Part shown: one piece after another, positions 23,052-32,864 of the stretch
Position numbering within the stretch: the first letter of the stretch is position 1
Layout: each line of letters starts with the position of its first letter
Assembly: GCF_004343255.1 (NCBI RefSeq)
Contig: NZ_SMDD01000001.1
Coordinates: 947,284 to 1,011,283 of the forward strand
Direction: 5' to 3'
Length of the DNA stretch: 64,000 nt
From: Laceyella sacchari
GTDB lineage: Bacteria > Bacillota > Bacilli > Thermoactinomycetales > Thermoactinomycetaceae
Made by a program: the position numbers and the translations under genes
The notes under the pieces: generated by a model
Seen by the model: only the letters and a program-made list of their open reading frames with translations
What the model was told of the DNA's origin: nothing
Databases searched by the model: none

Positions 23052-24850
23052 TCTTAAGAAGTGTTGTCGGTAAATTATGGTTGACTATTATTATTCTCGT
23101 CACGTTGATCTTGGTGTTGTTGAGCCTGTTTTTGAGCGAACAAATCGAGAACAGCTATGTCGAAGGGCAAAGACAAAGTTTGGAGAAGTTGGCGACGCGT
23201 ATTCAAACCCAATTGAAAGAGGCCGGCCCCAACCAGACCCAATATCTCAACAATGTGCTGATGGGGGCGTCCGAATTCGGTACATACTTGGTGGTGTTGG
23301 ACGCGAGTGGCTCTGTTAGCCCCATTGGGGTTTCGCCGCACGTGCCCAACGTGCAGTGGCGGGAGATATTGACGGATGAAGAGTTAAAGAAGGTCTTAAA
23401 GGGTCAGTCAATTACCATGCGGGGGAAGGTGCGATTGCAAACCAACCCCCGTCCGGGAAATCCATTGTTAAAGAACGATATTTTGCTGGTGGCGGTGCCT
23501 TATATCAAGGATAAAAAGCCATCGGGCGCCATCGTGTTGTATCAAGTGCAGGATCAATTGAGCGAATCCGATATTAAACGGTGGATTTTCTACACGTTCC
23601 TGATCGGCATCGTCTTGACGACGATTTTCGCCTTCTTCTTGTCCTCGCGCATTTCGCAACCTTTGATCCAGATGAAGCGCGCGGTGGAGAAAATGGCCCG
23701 TGGGGAATTTTCGACACGGGTGCCGGTGCGCTACCACGAACGGGATGAAATCGCCGAGCTGGCTATGACTTTCAACCGCTTGGCCTCACAGCTGGAAGAC
23801 ACAATTCACCAGTTGTCGCAGGAGAAGGAGCAGTTGGCAAGCATTTTGCGAAGCATGTCCGATGGTGTGCTGACCATCAACAAGTTTGGCAAAATCATCA
23901 TGACCAATCCCATCGGCGAAGGCTTTTTGTCGTTGTGGAGAGGAGAAGTGAAGAAAAATGCTCTGCCCCCTTCTTTACAAGCGCTCTTTAATAAGGTGAT
24001 CGAGGATACGCAAGAACATACGGAGGACATCTCGGAACATGGGCGCACGTGGGTTGTCATGATGTCGCCACTGTATGCGGGCGATCAAGTGCGCGGAGTG
24101 GTGGCCGTGTTGCGGGATGTTACGGAAGAACGGCGCTTGGACAAGTTGCGCAAGGACTTCGTTGCCAATGTGTCGCATGAATTGAGAACGCCTTTGGCGA
24201 TGTTGCAAGGCTACAGTGAAGCTTTGCTCGACGATATAGCGGAAACGCCGGAAGAGCGGAGAGAGATTGCACAAGTGATCAACGAGGAATCGCAACGGAT
24301 GGGGCGCTTGGTGCGCGAACTGCTGGATTTGGCCCGCATGGAGGCGGGTCACATTCAAGTGGAGCCGGCCGAGAAGCCATTGGACAAATTCGTGCAACGG
24401 GTCATCCGCAAATTCCAAAATCTTGCGCGAGAACAAGAAGTCCGTTTGGAAGCGGATTTGGCCGACCATTTGCCGACGGTGTTTTGGGATGAAGACAAGA
24501 TTGAGCAAGTGTTGACCAATCTGGTGGACAATGCGATCCGCCATACACCCACGGGCGGGTCTGTGACAGTTCATGTGTATCAGAAAGGAGAACGCATCTT
24601 TCTGGAAGTGGAAGACACAGGCTCGGGTATTCCCGAAGAGGATGTACCCTTCGTCTTTGAACGTTTTTATAAAGCGGACAAAGCACGAACCAGAGGAAAG
24701 TCCGGTGGAACAGGCTTGGGCCTGTCCATTGTGAAGCATCTGGTCACTGCCCACGGAGGCACCGTGTCGGTGAAGAGCCAACTGGGCGTAGGCACCGTCT
24801 TTATCGTAGAGTTGCCTGTACGTGTGGCTGATGAAGTGTTGTACGCATAA
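23048..24850 (+). CDS. resE: Sensor histidine kinase ResE
   Basis: 600 aa. Helix at about 10-30, extracytoplasmic sensor region, second helix about 180-200 and HAMP (SSRISQPLIQMKRAVEKMA). Then a PAS domain (about 260-370), HisKA with the phospho-His in FVANVSHELRTPLAML, and an HATPase with NLVDNAIRHT and GTGLGLSIVKH. GTG start overlapping resD. It ends before a strong terminator. Confidence 0.95.
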   Translation: MILRSVVGKLWLTIIILVTLILVLLSLFLSEQIENSYVEGQRQSLEKLATRIQTQLKEAGPNQTQYLNNVLMGASEFGTYLVVLDASGSVSPIGVSPHVPNVQWREILTDEELKKVLKGQSITMRGKVRLQTNPRPGNPLLKNDILLVAVPYIKDKKPSGAIVLYQVQDQLSESDIKRWIFYTFLIGIVLTTIFAFFLSSRISQPLIQMKRAVEKMARGEFSTRVPVRYHERDEIAELAMTFNRLASQLEDTIHQLSQEKEQLASILRSMSDGVLTINKFGKIIMTNPIGEGFLSLWRGEVKKNALPPSLQALFNKVIEDTQEHTEDISEHGRTWVVMMSPLYAGDQVRGVVAVLRDVTEERRLDKLRKDFVANVSHELRTPLAMLQGYSEALLDDIAETPEERREIAQVINEESQRMGRLVRELLDLARMEAGHIQVEPAEKPLDKFVQRVIRKFQNLAREQEVRLEADLADHLPTVFWDEDKIEQVLTNLVDNAIRHTPTGGSVTVHVYQKGERIFLEVEDTGSGIPEEDVPFVFERFYKADKARTRGKSGGTGLGLSIVKHLVTAHGGTVSVKSQLGVGTVFIVELPVRVADEVLYA

Positions 24851-24855
24851 AAAGA

Positions 24856-24894
24856 AAAAGACCGTTACCCTAAGTGGGGTGACGGTCTTTTATT
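24856..24894. terminator. Terminator after resE (bidirectional)
   Basis: AAAGACCGT-ACCC and GGGT-ACGGTCTTT arms with T-runs on both sides; it also serves the minus-strand SDR gene. Confidence 0.85.
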
Positions 24895-24935
24895 ATTGCC
24901 CGCTACGCGTATTTTCCTGATTGGGTTGTAGCCTT

Positions 24936-25622
24936 TTACTTGGCGGGTACCAGCGGACGCATGATGATGGTATTGTAGATGACTCCCTTGGGTGCAGACA
25001 CGATGGTCCAGACCGCTTCAGCGACTTGCTCCGCTTCCATCGCGTAGTCTTTTTGCCGACCGAATTCGGTCTTGATAGAGCCGGGGCACAAAGCGGAGAC
25101 TTTCACATGGTGCGGTTTCAATTCTTGGGTCAACGCGTCGGTCAACGCCATCAATCCGAACTTGGATGCACAGTACCCGCCCCCGCGAGCAAAAGCTTCC
25201 GTCCCGGCTACACTGGAGATGTTGACGATATGTCCCTCCGTCGCCTTGAGGTGGGGAATCGCATATTTGCAAGTGAGGAAGGCTCCTTTGAGATTAACAT
25301 TCATCATTTCATCCCATTGTGACTCGGTGAGTTCGTCAACGGGGGCGAAGTGGCCGAGGCCGGCATTGTTGATCAGCACATCCAACCGACCAAAACGTTG
25401 GATCGCGAATTGCACTAAGTCTTGCACTTGTTGACTGTTCGTGACGTCACAGGCAAATGGGTGAATCCGCTCAGGATGGGTTTCTGCCACTGCTTCCAGC
25501 TTGGCTTGGCTTCGGGCGCTGGCGATGACTGTCGCCCCGCCCAAGGCCAACCGTTTGGTGATGGCTTCTCCCAATCCTTTGCTGGCTCCGGTGACAATAG
25601 CAACTTTTCCGTTCAGTTCCAT
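24936..25622 (-). CDS. Short-chain dehydrogenase/reductase
   Basis: 228 aa. Rossmann NADP-binding motif TGASKGLGEAI (about 13-23), NNAG (about 87), and catalytic Ser and YxxxK in ISSVAG ... GGYCASKFGLM. FabG-like ketoreductase family; the substrate cannot be told. The ATG at 25622 is chosen because AAGGAGGA lies before it and the Rossmann fold starts directly behind; upstream in-frame starts lack a site. It lies 100 bp after serA on the same strand. Confidence 0.9.
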   Translation of the reverse strand: MELNGKVAIVTGASKGLGEAITKRLALGGATVIASARSQAKLEAVAETHPERIHPFACDVTNSQQVQDLVQFAIQRFGRLDVLINNAGLGHFAPVDELTESQWDEMMNVNLKGAFLTCKYAIPHLKATEGHIVNISSVAGTEAFARGGGYCASKFGLMALTDALTQELKPHHVKVSALCPGSIKTEFGRQKDYAMEAEQVAEAVWTIVSAPKGVIYNTIIMRPLVPAK

Positions 25623-25722
25623 GGTTGGCAGTCCTCCTTGATGCCGTGACGGATCGCGTCCGGTCACGAATGAACAAACTATTGCTAGTTTATCCCATAC
25701 ACCAGTAGCGGACAAGAGAGGC

Positions 25723-27303
25723 TTACAGGTCGATTTCCATTACCGATTGGATCTCATCCATTTGTTTCAAAGCGTTCATCAAGTCGTGAGGGATCGCTTT
25801 GTCAATGCGGAGGATCATGATCGCCTGTCCTCCTGCTTGCTTTCGACCGACCTGCATGGTGGCGATGTTGATGTCCCGGCTGCCCAGCAATGTGCCAACT
25901 CGGCCGATGGCGCCCGGTTGATCCCGATGCTGGATGAACAGCAGATGCCCCTTGGGGGCAACATCCACCGGGAATTGGTCGATTTTGATGATGCGTGGCC
26001 CAAAACCGTTGAGCAAGGTGCCACTGACTTGATGCTGGTTTTTGTCCGTTTTGACTTCAATGTTTAGCCATTGAGTGAAGCCATGGCTGTGTCCCGATTT
26101 CTGTTCCAGCACATGTATGCCACGCTGTTTGGCCAAGTGGGGGGCGTTCACAAAGTTGATATCTGCTAGATGGTGTGAAAGGACTGCTTTCAGCATCATC
26201 CGCGTAAGGGGAGCCACGTCCCCTTCAGCCAGTTCCCCAGCGTACGTTATGGTGATTTCTTTGATCGCCTCGGTGGTCATTTGGCCCACGAAATGCCCCA
26301 GCTTTTCGACCAACTCATGGTAAGGAGCCAGTTTTTGTTGTAATTCCGCCGGGATGGAAGGGAGATTGACCGCATTTTTAAACGGCTCGCCACGCAGGAT
26401 ATGAAGCACTTCTTCGGACACATCCACCGCCACATTTTCCTGCGCTTCAATGGTGGAAGCACCCAAATGCGGCGTACATATCACCTGCGGCAAAGTAAAC
26501 AACGGGTGATTGCCTGGCGGTTCAACTTCAAACACATCAAGAGCGGCCCCGGCGACTTTGCCGGAAACAATGGCGTCATAAAGAGCGGCTTCGTCGATGA
26601 TGCCACCACGGGCGCAGTTGAGGATGCGGACGCCGTCTTTCATTTTGTCGAACACCTCATGGTTGATCATATGGCGTGTTTCTTTGGTAAGCGGGGTGTG
26701 CACGGTGATAAAATCACCAGCGGCAATTGCTTCGTTGAAAGATGCTTTTTGTACGCCAAATTTTTGCGCCCGCTCTTCAGTCAGATAAGGGTCGAAGGCG
26801 ATTACGTTCATGCGAAACGCTTTGGCCCGCTTGGCCAATTCCGAACCGATTCGCCCAAAGCCGATGATGCTCAACGTTTTTTGGTTCAACTCCACTCCGA
26901 CAAAAGCTTTTCGGTTCCATTCCCCGTTTATCACGGTACGGTGAGCCTGCGGAATGTTGCGAGCCAAGGAGATGAGCATGGCAAAAGTGTGTTCTGCGGT
27001 GGAGATCGTGTTGCCGTCGGGGGCGTTGACGACGATCACCCCTTTTCTAGTGGCTGCGGGGATATCAATGTTGTCAACACCAACGCCGGCGCGGGCGATC
27101 ACTTTCAATCGGTTCCCTTGATTGATCACTTCTTCGGTCACTTTGGTCTGACTTCGTACCAATAGAGCATCAGCAGTGGCGATTTCTGACAACAATGCCT
27201 CGCCTGTCAAGCCGATTTTTCGCACCACTTCGACGTCTTCGGCCCGCAACAGTTTGTCAATGCCCTGATCGCTCAACGGGTCGGTAATCAATACTTTATA
27301 CAT
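25723..27303 (-). CDS. serA: D-3-phosphoglycerate dehydrogenase
   Basis: 526 aa, the long Bacillus-type form. Catalytic and NAD domain with [16 protein letters not shown] and the NAD Asp (AFDPYL). Catalytic Arg/Glu/His are in [13 protein letters not shown] and TPHLGAST. Then the intervening domain and a C-terminal ACT domain ([19 protein letters not shown]). First step of serine synthesis, 3-phosphoglycerate to 3-phosphohydroxypyruvate. It overlaps the upstream aminotransferase gene by 8 bp. Confidence 0.96.
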   Translation of the reverse strand: MYKVLITDPLSDQGIDKLLRAEDVEVVRKIGLTGEALLSEIATADALLVRSQTKVTEEVINQGNRLKVIARAGVGVDNIDIPAATRKGVIVVNAPDGNTISTAEHTFAMLISLARNIPQAHRTVINGEWNRKAFVGVELNQKTLSIIGFGRIGSELAKRAKAFRMNVIAFDPYLTEERAQKFGVQKASFNEAIAAGDFITVHTPLTKETRHMINHEVFDKMKDGVRILNCARGGIIDEAALYDAIVSGKVAGAALDVFEVEPPGNHPLFTLPQVICTPHLGASTIEAQENVAVDVSEEVLHILRGEPFKNAVNLPSIPAELQQKLAPYHELVEKLGHFVGQMTTEAIKEITITYAGELAEGDVAPLTRMMLKAVLSHHLADINFVNAPHLAKQRGIHVLEQKSGHSHGFTQWLNIEVKTDKNQHQVSGTLLNGFGPRIIKIDQFPVDVAPKGHLLFIQHRDQPGAIGRVGTLLGSRDINIATMQVGRKQAGGQAIMILRIDKAIPHDLMNALKQMDEIQSVMEIDL

Positions 27304-28450
27304 GCAACATCACCTCTTGTGCTGCTTTGACGCCAGTTCCCAATTCTACAGGTACGCCCATTTTAAAACATGCCATCTCCAACACGCCCAAGACAGTAAG
27401 CACGTCTAGCTCATCGCAGTAACCCATGTGGCCGATTCTGGCAATTTGGCCTTTCAGATGTTGTTGGCCGCCAGCGATGGTGACGTTCATTTCGCTCATA
27501 TGTTTGCGCAAGGACTCTGTATCCCATGCCGTTTGCCGTCCGTCGATGGCGGTGACCGTCGGGGAAGCGTCATCGTCGGAAGTGAGTAACGGCAATCCTA
27601 GTGCCCTAAGCCCCGCGCGGGTCATGCGCATTAAGCGTTGATGACGTGCAAAGACGTTTTCCCATCCTTCTTCTTCCAGCATGAGCAATGCTTCCTTCAA
27701 GCCGTACAACAGAGATACGGCCGGGGTGTATGGAGCGGAATGTTGTTCCATGCTTCGCTTGTACGCAGTGAGGTCGAGATAAAAACGGGGCTGTGTTTGC
27801 TGTTCAATGCGTTTCCACGCCCGCTCGCTCACTGCGACCATAGCGAGACCGGGTGGAAGCATTAACGCTTTTTGGGAACCGGTCACCATGATATCCACCT
27901 GCCAGTCATCCATGTGGCAGGGTACTGCGCCCAGACAGCTGACACCGTCGACGATGACCAACGCGTCAGAATGCTCGCGGACCACTTTGGCCAGGTCGGC
28001 AATAGGATTGAGCACGGCGGTGGAAGTTTCGCAATAAGTGAGGAATACTGCCTTGGCCCGGGGATGTTCTTGCACGAAGGCAGCCAACTGCTCAGGTGAA
28101 CAAGAGGTTCCCCACGGGACATCCAATCGATGCAAGGCAATTCCGTATCGTTCCACTATTTTGGCGAAACGATCTCCGAAAGCCCCTGTCACCACAACAA
28201 TCGCTTCATCCCCCGGTTGTACCGCATTGGTTACGGCTGCTTCCAAAGCGGAGGTGCCGCTTCCTGTCAAAATGAGCGGGGTATGGGTTGTGCCAAACAG
28301 AGTGCGCAACGATGTCGCACATTCCTGCAACAATCGAGAGGCCGCCTGTCCGCGGTGCCCGATCATCGGCTGGGACATCGCTTGTTGGATCCGAAGTGGG
28401 ATCGGGGTTGGTCCGGGAATTCGTAAATGGGCTTTATCTTGCCAATTCAT
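27296..28450 (-). CDS. Class V aminotransferase (serine/alanine-glyoxylate type)
   Basis: 384 aa PLP enzyme. Start IPGPTPIP, cofactor site GSGTSALEAAV, Asp in ALVIVDGVSCLGAVP, and PLP Lys in VTGSQKALMLPPG. Family members use glyoxylate, pyruvate or phosphohydroxypyruvate. Because it forms one operon with serA under a T-box, it probably supplies the transamination step of serine synthesis in place of SerC (inference). ATG at 28450 with GGAGGAAATAC upstream. Confidence 0.9.
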   Translation of the reverse strand: MNWQDKAHLRIPGPTPIPLRIQQAMSQPMIGHRGQAASRLLQECATSLRTLFGTTHTPLILTGSGTSALEAAVTNAVQPGDEAIVVVTGAFGDRFAKIVERYGIALHRLDVPWGTSCSPEQLAAFVQEHPRAKAVFLTYCETSTAVLNPIADLAKVVREHSDALVIVDGVSCLGAVPCHMDDWQVDIMVTGSQKALMLPPGLAMVAVSERAWKRIEQQTQPRFYLDLTAYKRSMEQHSAPYTPAVSLLYGLKEALLMLEEEGWENVFARHQRLMRMTRAGLRALGLPLLTSDDDASPTVTAIDGRQTAWDTESLRKHMSEMNVTIAGGQQHLKGQIARIGHMGYCDELDVLTVLGVLEMACFKMGVPVELGTGVKAAQEVMLHV

Positions 28451-28469
28451 CTTGTATTTCCTCCTTCGT

Positions 28470-28770
28470 CTTATATAAAAAACCCCACGCCTACTCCACC
28501 CATTTGTTTGGGCAGAGGGACGTGGGGTACGTGGTGCCACCCTCATTCGCTGTCGGCTCGCGCTGACAGCCTTGGCGAGTCGATGGGCATGATCTGCCAT
28601 ATCGACTCTAGTGGATAACGGGTCAACCGTGCTGATCTACTTCTTAGCGGTTCAATCAGCCACTCGGGAGTGCTCCACATCAGGCAAACTGCCGATTCAC
28701 AGCAACCATCGGCTCTCTGAGAGTTCACCATTGATGCTTGGCTCCTTCATCGTGTTGCTAATCTAAATTT
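28470..28770 (-). promoter_or_regulatory. T-box riboswitch of the serine operon
   Basis: On the minus strand the leader has the conserved T-box AGGGTGGCACCACG (plus-strand 28530-28543), an AGAGAG stem I element, a GTAG-type element, and a terminator (CCCCACG...CGTGGGG plus T6) that the T-box can disrupt by antitermination. Uncharged tRNA should switch the operon on. Serine is inferred from the genes; I could not fix the specifier codon. Confidence 0.88.
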
Positions 28771-28777
28771 GATACCT

Positions 28778-28806
28778 AATTTAGCATGTTGAATCAGTAG
28801 TGTCAA
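28778..28806 (-). promoter_or_regulatory. Sigma-A promoter of the T-box operon
   Basis: On the minus strand, TTGACA (plus 28801-28806), 17 bp, TAAATT (plus 28778-28783). Confidence 0.75.
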
Positions 28807-28914
28807 CTGTGAAGAGTAAAAAAATTTTTTGCTGGGTTAAGCGTGTCGGCAGATTTGTGATAAGATATAACCTAATCGAAATGGGCGTGAACATCAAGGA
28901 AAGGAGGACGCGAG

Positions 28915-31065
28915 TTGCTGCAAGTGTCGGGAATGGAGATGTTGTTAAGTGGGTTGAATGACGACCAGCGGAAGGCGGTGACCGCGCCGATCGGCCCCAC
29001 AGCCGTGTTTGCCGGTCCAGGTAGTGGGAAGACGACGGTGCTGACCCGGCGCGTGCTGTATTTGTTGGAACAGGGCATCCCGGCGAACCAGTTGATGTTG
29101 GTCACATTTACCCGGGCCGCCGCGCGGGAGATGCGGGAGCGATTGGAACAAGTGATGCCTACTCGCACCCGGGAGTTGGCTGTTGGCACTTTTCATTCGT
29201 TGTTTTTGCAGATGTTGCGCGAGAGCGGTTGCAACGTTCCTCCTCTTATGGGACAAGCCGAACAAACCGCTGTGATGCGGGACTTGTTAGCGGAGCGGGA
29301 ATTACCGACCGATGAAGAGACGGTGTCCACTTATCTAAACCAAATCGGGCTGTGCAAAAACAACGGGATTTTGCCGGCACGGTTGCGAGTCGAGAAACAG
29401 AAGAATATTCTCTTCCGGGATTTGTATACGGCATATGAAAGCATGAAATCGGAACGCGGGATGTGGGATTATGATGACATTCTTTTGGCTGTGCATGCAT
29501 GTTGTCGGCAATCGGAATGGCTCTCCTACTGGCAAACGAAGTTCCAACATATACTGGTGGACGAGTTTCAGGATATCAACCGGGTGCAGTACGAGATCTT
29601 GGTGAAATTGGCGGCGAAACACCGCCATTTGTTTGTGGTAGGGGACGACGATCAATCCATCTACGGATTCCGCGGAAGCGACCCAAAATATATGCTTGAA
29701 CTAAACAAAGATTTCCCCGAGCTAACGCGGATCATTCTGTCTGTCAATTACCGTTCTACCGAAGAATTGATTCAAGCAAGTGAACAATTGATTCGCCACA
29801 ACCGCCGCCGGCAGCGGAAACCGCGGGCGGGAACCGGGGTGAGGGGGCCAGATGTGAAGTGGATGGAGCCGCTTGATGAGGAAGAGGAGGCAGAACAGAT
29901 CTTGACCCACCTGACTGATGGGATGGAAACAGCCATTCTCTACCGTACATCGACTCAGGCCCGCGCGGTAGTGGATGCCCTGGTGCGCAAAAGGATTCCC
30001 TTTATGGTCGCGTCGGGGGAGAGTTCGTTTTATCGGCGGTGGCAAGTTCAAGACGTGTTCGCCTACTTAAATTTGGCTTGGAATTCACAGGACTTGGACG
30101 CGCTGGTACGGATTATCAATAAGCCTAAACGCTATCTTTACAATGAGGATTGGATTGACGCTTGTTGGGCAAGGGCGAAAAAACATGGGGGATCATTGTT
30201 GGCGGCGTTGCCCGGCTTGGATGGATTGGAAGCTTACCAAGTCCGGTATTTGAGTGAGTTGCGGGATCAAGTACCGCGCTTGACGGAGATGAACGCGGAG
30301 GAGGCTGTGGCTTATATTCGCGAACGCATCGGTTATGACCGTTATCTGGAAGCGTTTGCTAAGGAAACGGGGAGTGATCAATCCAGCCTGTTTGAACCTT
30401 TGGATGAGTTGGCCTTGGCGGCTCGCCATTTCGCGAATGGACAAGAGCTCCTGGCCCATGCGCAAGAAGTTGAGCGGCAATTGCGCCATTCTGATGCGAC
30501 CGCTCCTGTCAAACTGATGACCCTTCACCGTTCAAAAGGATTGGAATTTGACCGTGTCTATATCATCGGGTTACATGCGATGGTACTTCCACATCACCGA
30601 AGCCTACAGGTATCGGAACAACGGAAAGCGGCCGCGTGGGAAGAGGAGCGGCGCCTTTTGTATGTGGGGATGACTCGGGCTAAAACGGAATGCTGGCTTT
30701 CTGTCAGCCAAACCAGGCAAGGCAAAAGAGTGGCGCCATCCCCGTTTGCTAAGGAATTGGGGCATGGGGGAGAGCCCACGAGTGCCCCGCTTGAACGCAA
30801 GCGAGAGTTGGAGCGAACGGCTCGAGTGTTTACGTCTGCCCGCGCAACGAGCAAAGCCCAGCCCCAACTCCGCTTTGCAAGTGAAGAAGTGGCCCCGGGG
30901 ATGTCAGTGAACCACATTCGCTTCGGTGTGGGCAGCATTGTGGAAGTGACACCGCTTGCCGGAGTGGCGCCGGGACGAAAAATTCTGGTACGCTTCCCAG
31001 GCCAAACGCAATCCCTCCACTATGAGCTGTCACGCCAATTAGGCCTGTTGTCCTGCCCGGAATGA
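28915..31065 (+). CDS. UvrD/PcrA-family DNA helicase
   Basis: 716 aa superfamily 1A helicase. Q-motif LNDDQRKAV, Walker A AGPGSGKTTVLTRRV, DEFQDIN (motif II), GDDDQSIYGFRGSDP (III), VNYRST (IV), LMTLHRSKGLEFDRVYIIG (V) and EERRLLYVGMTRAKTE (VI). The C-terminus (HIRFGVGSIVEV) resembles the PcrA tail. It is shorter than PcrA and closer to the YjcD-like paralogue (inference). TTG start at 28915 with AAGGAGG upstream. Confidence 0.92.
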   Translation: MLQVSGMEMLLSGLNDDQRKAVTAPIGPTAVFAGPGSGKTTVLTRRVLYLLEQGIPANQLMLVTFTRAAAREMRERLEQVMPTRTRELAVGTFHSLFLQMLRESGCNVPPLMGQAEQTAVMRDLLAERELPTDEETVSTYLNQIGLCKNNGILPARLRVEKQKNILFRDLYTAYESMKSERGMWDYDDILLAVHACCRQSEWLSYWQTKFQHILVDEFQDINRVQYEILVKLAAKHRHLFVVGDDDQSIYGFRGSDPKYMLELNKDFPELTRIILSVNYRSTEELIQASEQLIRHNRRRQRKPRAGTGVRGPDVKWMEPLDEEEEAEQILTHLTDGMETAILYRTSTQARAVVDALVRKRIPFMVASGESSFYRRWQVQDVFAYLNLAWNSQDLDALVRIINKPKRYLYNEDWIDACWARAKKHGGSLLAALPGLDGLEAYQVRYLSELRDQVPRLTEMNAEEAVAYIRERIGYDRYLEAFAKETGSDQSSLFEPLDELALAARHFANGQELLAHAQEVERQLRHSDATAPVKLMTLHRSKGLEFDRVYIIGLHAMVLPHHRSLQVSEQRKAAAWEEERRLLYVGMTRAKTECWLSVSQTRQGKRVAPSPFAKELGHGGEPTSAPLERKRELERTARVFTSARATSKAQPQLRFASEEVAPGMSVNHIRFGVGSIVEVTPLAGVAPGRKILVRFPGQTQSLHYELSRQLGLLSCPE

Positions 31066-31066
31066 A

Positions 31067-31106
31067 CAAAAAACCCCTTGCTTCACGAAAACCGCAAAGC
31101 AAGGGG
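31067..31106 (-). terminator. Terminator of ppa
   Basis: CCCTTGCTT and AAGCAAGGG arms; the T-run (TTTTTT) is on the minus strand. Confidence 0.75.
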
Positions 31107-31114
31107 GTGGCTGA

Positions 31115-31609
31115 TTATTTATTTTGTTGGTAACGGTCGAGGCATTGTTGGTAGAGTTCAGCGGCGAATGCAGCGTCTTTCCAGCCGATGATGTTGGTTT
31201 CTTTGTTTTCCAAGTCTTTGTAGACGCGGAAGAAGTGTTCGATTTCTTTCAGGACGTGCGGAGCCACATCATCCAAGCTGTTTACGCCATTGAAACGTGG
31301 GTCATCCACAGGCACGGCCAATACTTTTTCGTCTGGACCTTTGTCGTCGGACATGAGCAGCACGCCGATCACCCGGCTGGAGATTACGCAACCAGGGAAG
31401 GTTGGGAAGCTGGTCAGGACAAGGATGTCCAATGGATCTCCATCTTCAGCCAAGGTGTTTTCGAGGTAACCGTATTCGGTTGGATAATGCATGGGGGAGT
31501 AAAGCACCCGGTCAAGACGGAATACGCCTTTCTCTTTGTCAAATTCGTATTTGTTTTGGCTTCCAGTAGGGATCTCAATAAAAGCATCCACAATCAGTTG
31601 GTTAGACAT
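31115..31609 (-). CDS. ppa: Inorganic pyrophosphatase (family I)
   Basis: 164 aa. Substrate and metal site residues in NKYEFDKEKG, MHYPTEYGYLENT and EDGDPLDILVL (the D-x-D-P-x-D signature). Cytosolic; hydrolyses PPi to drive biosynthesis. Divergent from the rhodanese gene. Confidence 0.96.
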   Translation of the reverse strand: MSNQLIVDAFIEIPTGSQNKYEFDKEKGVFRLDRVLYSPMHYPTEYGYLENTLAEDGDPLDILVLTSFPTFPGCVISSRVIGVLLMSDDKGPDEKVLAVPVDDPRFNGVNSLDDVAPHVLKEIEHFFRVYKDLENKETNIIGWKDAAFAAELYQQCLDRYQQNK

Positions 31610-31733
31610 GAGCTTTCCTCCTCTTTATGTACAATGAAGCTGTAAATCACTCAACCATCATTTTAGTCGGTTTTGAATAAAGAAGCAAATGAAAAGACAC
31701 TGTGAAACAATAAATCAATAAAGGAGCGCAGTT

Positions 31734-32075
31734 ATGAAAAACGATCAAAGCAAGTATCACATCTCACCTGGTGTGTTTGCACAGAAATACTTGAATGGAG
31801 AGTTGGGGGCGCACCACATTGAAGTGATCGACGTGCGCGAACCCGCAGAATGGGAAATGGTTCATTTGGAGCATTGCAAACTCATGCCACTTGGCTCGTT
31901 GCCGGAGCGGTTAACGGAGATCGATCCGAACAAAACAATTTACCTCTTGTGCGCTCATGGAGTTCGCAGTTTACACGCCGCCAATTTTTTATTGCAGCAA
32001 GGTTACGCGGATGTGGTAAATGTGGACGGCGGTTTAGCGGAAGTGTTGCTTTATTTGGAGCAGGAAGAAGAATAA
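31734..32075 (+). CDS. Single-domain rhodanese
   Basis: 113 aa. VIDVREPAEWEMVHLEHC start motif and catalytic loop with Cys in YLLCAHGVRSLHAA. Probably carries or transfers persulfide sulfur. AAAGGAGCG before the ATG at 31734. Confidence 0.9.
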   Translation: MKNDQSKYHISPGVFAQKYLNGELGAHHIEVIDVREPAEWEMVHLEHCKLMPLGSLPERLTEIDPNKTIYLLCAHGVRSLHAANFLLQQGYADVVNVDGGLAEVLLYLEQEEE

Positions 32076-32170
32076 CAGCAGCATAGAACGGACATAATTC
32101 CTTCTGAAAATATAATAAATAAATTCTTATATAATAATAAGTTTTTAATAATGATTGACAATTCATGTTG

Positions 32171-32210
32171 CCTCTTCTTCTATTTCGCTTTTGAAGAAGG
32201 GGTTTTTATT
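32171..32210 (+). terminator. Terminator after the rhodanese gene
   Basis: CCTCTTCTTC pairs with GAAGAAGGGG, followed by TTTTTATTT, after an AT-rich stretch. Confidence 0.65.
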
Positions 32211-32267
32211 TAAATAGCGAATTTAAATTTTTCAGTACGATCATCACCATAGAGAGGAAGTGCATCA

Positions 32268-32837
32268 GTGAATAAGATTCGACTTTTTGTGATGACAGCT
32301 CTTTTCGCTTTGCTGTCTGCGGTGAGCCTCCAGTTGACGGCACCGGATCAAGCAAAGGCGTACGGCGCTTATGTGCCCGAAATCAAGCAAGATTACAGCA
32401 ACTGGTGTTGGGCGGCAAGCGGTGCCGCAGTTTCGCAATATAAAGGCAAGAATGTTTCGCAATACAATTTCGCTTATGCGGTCAAAGGTGGGTACTACAA
32501 TAACCCGGCCACCAGCAGTGAGATTCAAAGAGGGTTGTCCACCTACGGCTTAAGATCCAGATGGACCAACTACTATGGCAATTGGTACTACCCCAACTAT
32601 TCATTTATCCAATCGCAAATCAACAACGGCAGACCGATGATTCCCCTGATCTGGTGGACAAATGGAGCTACCATTGGACATTTTGTTGTTTTGGATGGCT
32701 ACTTCACCTCAAATAATAACAACTATGTCGAATATATGGACCCCTGGTATGGAGACCATTACTACATGACTTATCAAGCCTTTAAGAGTAACAACAATTT
32801 TTATTGGCGAGAGCTTATTTATGACATTGGTTACTGA
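32268..32837 (+). CDS. Secreted papain-like cysteine protease (C39_2 type)
   Basis: 189 aa. Signal peptide 1-31 (AKA cut). The mature part starts almost at the active site: Cys in YSNWCWAASGA (C47), His in TIGHFVVLDGY (H138), Asp in EYMDPWYGD (D158). It is the small papain-like family also seen in staphopain/AvrRpt2-type enzymes, without a prodomain. Rich in Tyr, Trp and Asn, fitting an extracellular protein. GTG start at 32268 after GAGAGGAAG. A second secreted protein gene follows after 27 bp, probably in one operon. Confidence 0.85.
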   Translation: MNKIRLFVMTALFALLSAVSLQLTAPDQAKAYGAYVPEIKQDYSNWCWAASGAAVSQYKGKNVSQYNFAYAVKGGYYNNPATSSEIQRGLSTYGLRSRWTNYYGNWYYPNYSFIQSQINNGRPMIPLIWWTNGATIGHFVVLDGYFTSNNNNYVEYMDPWYGDHYYMTYQAFKSNNNFYWRELIYDIGY

Positions 32838-32864
32838 TGACAACCATCGAGGAGGAGATTTCAC

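Noticed and set aside
23975-24781. 268-aa minus-strand frame opposite resE
   Set aside because: Antisense shadow of a well-supported kinase gene, rich in His and Arg as such shadows are.
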